Shown here piece by piece: positions 62,897 to 64,000 of a stretch of DNA of 64,000 nt. The stretch is from positions 124,001 through 188,000 of the forward strand of contig NZ_FOPH01000001.1 in NCBI RefSeq assembly GCF_900113415.1, written 5' to 3'. The notes below the pieces were generated by a model that was not told the DNA's origin, ran no database searches, and saw nothing but the letters and a program-made list of their open reading frames with translations. The first letter of the stretch is position 1. Each line of letters starts with the position of its first letter. The stretch comes from Oribacterium sp. WCC10 (GTDB lineage: Bacteria; Bacillota; Clostridia; Lachnospirales; Lachnospiraceae). The translations under genes and the position numbers were made by a program.

Positions 62897-64000
62897 GTGA
62901 TCAGATAAGAGAAAGTCGGGGCAGACGTACAACGGAGTACAGGACTTCGAGATCACAAAGTCTAAGAGTTCAGAGAACCTTTAGTGAAAGAGCAGACCAT
63001 GACAGAAGAAACAACTTCATCGTACAGGGGTCATTGCTTGCTGTAGCCAGTATCGTTGTTAGGATCATCGGCATGGTTTACAGGGTGCCCCTTACTGCAA
63101 TCATCGGAGATGAAGGAAACGGGTACTACACCAGCGCCTACAGCATTTACACGCTGCTTCTGATTCTGTCGAGTTTTTCCATGCCTACCGCGGTTTCGAG
63201 GATAGTATCCGGAAATCTGGTTCAGGGCAGATACAAAAATACCCACAGAGTTCTGAAGGCGGCATTTTTTTATGCCACCATCATAGGAAGCATCATGTTT
63301 TGCGCACTATGGTTCGGTTCGGATGTTATTTCTTCTGTTTTCCTGAAGAAACCGTTCTGCCGATTCGCCCTTCGTGCACTGGCTCCGACGGTCTGGATCA
63401 TGGCATACCTCGGAATCCTGAGAGGTTATTTCCAGGGCAGCGGCAATATGGTGCCGACAGCGATATCCCAGATTCTTGAGCAGATACTCAATGCTATCGT
63501 ATCTATACTTGCTGCAAGTATCCTGTTCAAGCAGGGGCAGACTGCCAATCTTGTATACCAAAGCGACAAGTACGGTACCGCTTTCGGTGCTGCAGGTGGT
63601 GCCATTGGTACCGGAGCGGGAGCGTTGACGGCCCTTCTGTTTTTTATAATTCTGTACCTTTCACAGAGAGGGGAAATGCACAGAAATATAAGAAAAGACG
63701 ACAGCCCGGTTGAAAGCTACGGCGCTATAGGTATGCTTCTTGCCGGAACGATGCTTCCGATACTGATTTCGTCAACTGTCTACAATGTTTCATCGGTTAT
63801 CGATGATGCTATATTCGGAAACATTATGACCTATCTCGGTAATGGCGATAAGATCGTTGCACAGTGGGGAGTTTTCGGCGAATATCACATTCTTTTCAAT
63901 ATTCCCGTTGCACTTGCCAATGCACTTTCATCATCGCTGATCCCGAGTCTTACCAGGGCAGTGGCTGCTCACAACAGAAAGGATACGGTATCGAGAGTCA
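62893..64000 (+). CDS. MOP-superfamily flippase (SpoVB/YtgP-like), 5' part
   Basis: A large membrane transporter cut by the window end after 369 residues; no stop occurs before base 64000. ATG 62893 overlaps the ybeY stop. A basic, Arg/Ser-rich N-terminus of about 40 residues precedes many hydrophobic segments. GDEGNGYYTSAYSIYTLLLI, FSMPTAVSRIVSG and LGILRGYFQGSGNMVPTAIS are characteristic of the polysaccharide/lipid-II flippase group that includes YtgP and SpoVB. It probably moves a lipid-linked cell-wall or polysaccharide precursor across the membrane. Which one cannot be told from this part. Confidence 0.88.
   Translation, partial: MSDQIRESRGRRTTEYRTSRSQSLRVQRTFSERADHDRRNNFIVQGSLLAVASIVVRIIGMVYRVPLTAIIGDEGNGYYTSAYSIYTLLLILSSFSMPTAVSRIVSGNLVQGRYKNTHRVLKAAFFYATIIGSIMFCALWFGSDVISSVFLKKPFCRFALRALAPTVWIMAYLGILRGYFQGSGNMVPTAISQILEQILNAIVSILAASILFKQGQTANLVYQSDKYGTAFGAAGGAIGTGAGALTALLFFIILYLSQRGEMHRNIRKDDSPVESYGAIGMLLAGTMLPILISSTVYNVSSVIDDAIFGNIMTYLGNGDKIVAQWGVFGEYHILFNIPVALANALSSSLIPSLTRAVAAHNRKDTVSRV

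Overview
The window reads as chromosome of an anaerobic Clostridia bacterium, most likely a Lachnospiraceae member of the Butyrivibrio/Pseudobutyrivibrio/Roseburia kind. The basis is gene content: pyruvate:ferredoxin oxidoreductase, phosphate acetyltransferase plus acetate kinase, the ACT/UPF0210 pair, a DarA-type c-di-AMP receptor and a firmicute-type galT. Preference for AAG lysine codons and strong AGGAGG-type ribosome binding sites fit. This is inferred from protein content, not from a 16S or database match. Every protein gene I support lies on the + strand; the only minus-strand gene is a tRNA-Leu(CAA).

Layout. 1-4.9 kb: galactose genes (3' part of galK, galE, galT), with a long palindromic element between galE and galT, then a small secreted beta-helix-like protein. 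5.3-12.3 kb: a divergent phosphoribosyltransferase, a type IIA topoisomerase pair, and asd. 12.7-19.1 kb: HD-GYP membrane protein, galM, topB, a hexapeptide-repeat protein and upp. 19.3-25 kb: tRNA-Leu, a zinc-finger/membrane protein, polA, an unknown gene, coaE and a WalJ-type hydrolase. 25.3-34.4 kb: ACT/UPF0210 pair, tmcAL, darA, pta, ackA, rpmF and a lipoprotein with a glycoside-hydrolase-like barrel. 34.6-49.1 kb: leuS, uvrC, a VanW protein, nifJ, and the der-plsY-gpsA operon. 49.6-54.5 kb: a complete branched-chain amino acid ABC transporter (livKHMGF). 55.1-64 kb: beta-CASP RNase, an unknown membrane-anchored gene, alaS, rpsU, phoH, ybeY and the start of a MOP-superfamily flippase that runs off the window.

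How the genes fit together. galK/galE/galT/galM form the Leloir galactose route. nifJ, pta and ackA take pyruvate to acetyl-CoA, acetyl phosphate and acetate with ATP gain. plsY and gpsA supply early phospholipid synthesis. polA, uvrC, topB and the topoisomerase pair serve DNA repair and topology. leuS, alaS, rpmF, rpsU, der, ybeY, tmcAL and the tRNA serve translation.

No CRISPR array, prophage, transposase, toxin-antitoxin or recognisable defence system is visible. The unexplained structure is in the intergenic DNA: a family of small double-hairpin repeats ending in a CTTTTGACMCT...CGTCAT-like motif (at least six copies), two long near-perfect palindromes of about 180-225 bp, a GGGAAACGCTGA repeat (four copies), and a 24-bp dyad upstream of pta-ackA. 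I see no clear undescribed multi-gene system.
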